Under the pieces are notes generated by a model. The model made no database searches. It had not been told where the DNA came from and saw only the letters and a program-made list of their open reading frames with translations. Below are positions 17,804 to 18,363 of a stretch of DNA of 18,363 nucleotides, piece after piece. The translations under genes and the position numbers were made by a program. Origin of the DNA: JBDTNK01 sp039933775 (GTDB taxonomy: Bacteria > Chloroflexota > Limnocylindria > QHBO01); NCBI GenBank assembly GCA_039933775.1, contig JBDTNK010000038.1:1-18363 (forward strand), in the 5' to 3' direction. The number at the start of each line of letters is the position of its first letter. Position 1 is the first letter of the stretch.

Positions 17804-18363
17804 TCGGGTCGCTGCGTGGCCCGGTCACGCATGTCGGGATCGACCATGTGCTCGTCGAGCTCGGAGGCATCGGTTACCGAGTGGTTGTCAGCCCTGCCAA
17901 TCTGGCGAAGCTGCGCCCGGGGAGCGAGGCGCACCTCTTCACGCACCATCTCGTGCGCGAGGATCAGCAGGCGCTCTTCGGCTTCGCGAAGGTGGAGGAG
18001 CTTGCCTTCTTCGAGCTGCTGATGACGGTGTCGGGCGTCGGGCCGCGGCTGGCGCTGGCGATCACCGCCGCGCATTTGGTGACGAAGCTGCAGCTCGCCA
18101 TCGTGACCGACGACGTCGACGTCTTCACCTCGGTCAGCGGGGTGGGCCGCAAGACCGCGCAGCGGATCATCCTGGAGCTCAAGGAAAAGGTGCACGCGGC
18201 GGGCATCGCGGCGGGCGGCGGGGGAGCCAGTGCCGATTCAGATGTCGTCGCCGCGCTCGAGTCACTCGGCTACACGGCGACCGAAGCGCGTCGGGCCGCT
18301 GGTGCGGTGGCTGGCGGCGAGAATGCGCTGGACGCTCGGATCAAAGCCGCACTCCAGGAGCTC
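17800..18363 (+). CDS. ruvA: Holliday junction branch migration protein RuvA (3' end cut by window)
   Basis: 188 codons from ATG 17800 to the window edge with no stop; E. coli RuvA has 203 residues, so nearly all is present. RuvA forms tetramers that hold the Holliday junction for the RuvB motor. The OB-fold domain (1-63) opens MIGSLRGPV and includes REDQQALFGF at 53-62. The two helix-hairpin-helix motifs are GVGPRLA (79-85) and GVGRKTA (114-120), followed by IILELKEK. A Gly/Ala linker at 133-146 leads to domain III (147-188), which contacts RuvB. It overlaps ruvC by ATGA, so the two are translationally coupled. ruvB is likely to follow outside the window. Confidence 0.95.
   Translation, partial: MIGSLRGPVTHVGIDHVLVELGGIGYRVVVSPANLAKLRPGSEAHLFTHHLVREDQQALFGFAKVEELAFFELLMTVSGVGPRLALAITAAHLVTKLQLAIVTDDVDVFTSVSGVGRKTAQRIILELKEKVHAAGIAAGGGGASADSDVVAALESLGYTATEARRAAGAVAGGENALDARIKAALQEL

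Noticed and set aside
17761..18195. Minus-strand frames opposite ruvA
   Set aside because: ruvA is clear on the plus strand although it runs off the window; the opposite frames are shadows.

Overview
The window is GC-rich bacterial chromosome, roughly two-thirds G+C by eye, and densely packed with housekeeping genes. The order infC-rpmI-rplT-pheS-pheT-(cvpA-like)-mpg-mutS2, then a class A penicillin-binding protein, tyrS, an EF-G paralogue, yebC, a small lipoprotein, ruvC and ruvA, together with protein style (Ala/Pro/Glu-rich and Thr/Pro tails, an EF-G2-type GTPase), suggests Chloroflexota, perhaps the Limnocylindria side of the phylum. That placement is an inference from memory of gene order; no 16S rRNA or other decisive marker is present.

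Layout. 1-1016: end of infC with a long Ala/Pro/Glu tail, then rpmI and rplT, all rightward and tightly spaced. A strong hairpin with a short T run (1043-1076) separates them from 1099-8293, a rightward run of pheS, pheT, a CvpA-family membrane protein, mpg and mutS2. The last three are joined by GTGA-type or short overlaps after a ribosome binding site. The class A penicillin-binding protein (8290-11049) is leftward and converges on mutS2; the two stop codons share one CTAG. It is divergent from tyrS (11110-12372). tyrS converges on a leftward EF-G2-like GTPase (12560-14638) across about 190 bp holding four copies of a GC-rich palindromic repeat.

14639-16032 is the accessory part. It holds one leftward gene, an XRE helix-turn-helix domain fused to a PD-(D/E)XK nuclease-like domain. 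Two diverged direct repeats (about 174 bp, about 64% identical, 965 bp apart) bracket it, and its stop codon lies inside one of them. I consider this the least ordinary element here. 16033-18363 returns to a conserved rightward cluster: yebC, a Rieske-like lipoprotein that has lost the iron-sulfur cysteines, ruvC and ruvA (cut by the window end).

Function. The genes serve translation (IF-3, L35, L20, PheRS, TyrRS, EF-G2), DNA repair and recombination (Mpg, MutS2, RuvC, RuvA), the cell wall (penicillin-binding protein) and regulation (YebC). Several starts (tyrS, the penicillin-binding protein, ruvC) have a TAnnCT-like -10 box only 6-9 nt upstream and no Shine-Dalgarno sequence, suggesting leaderless or near-leaderless mRNAs alongside classic AGGAGG starts at the EF-G2 gene and yebC. 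Long open frames on the opposite strand of most genes are treated as GC-driven shadows.
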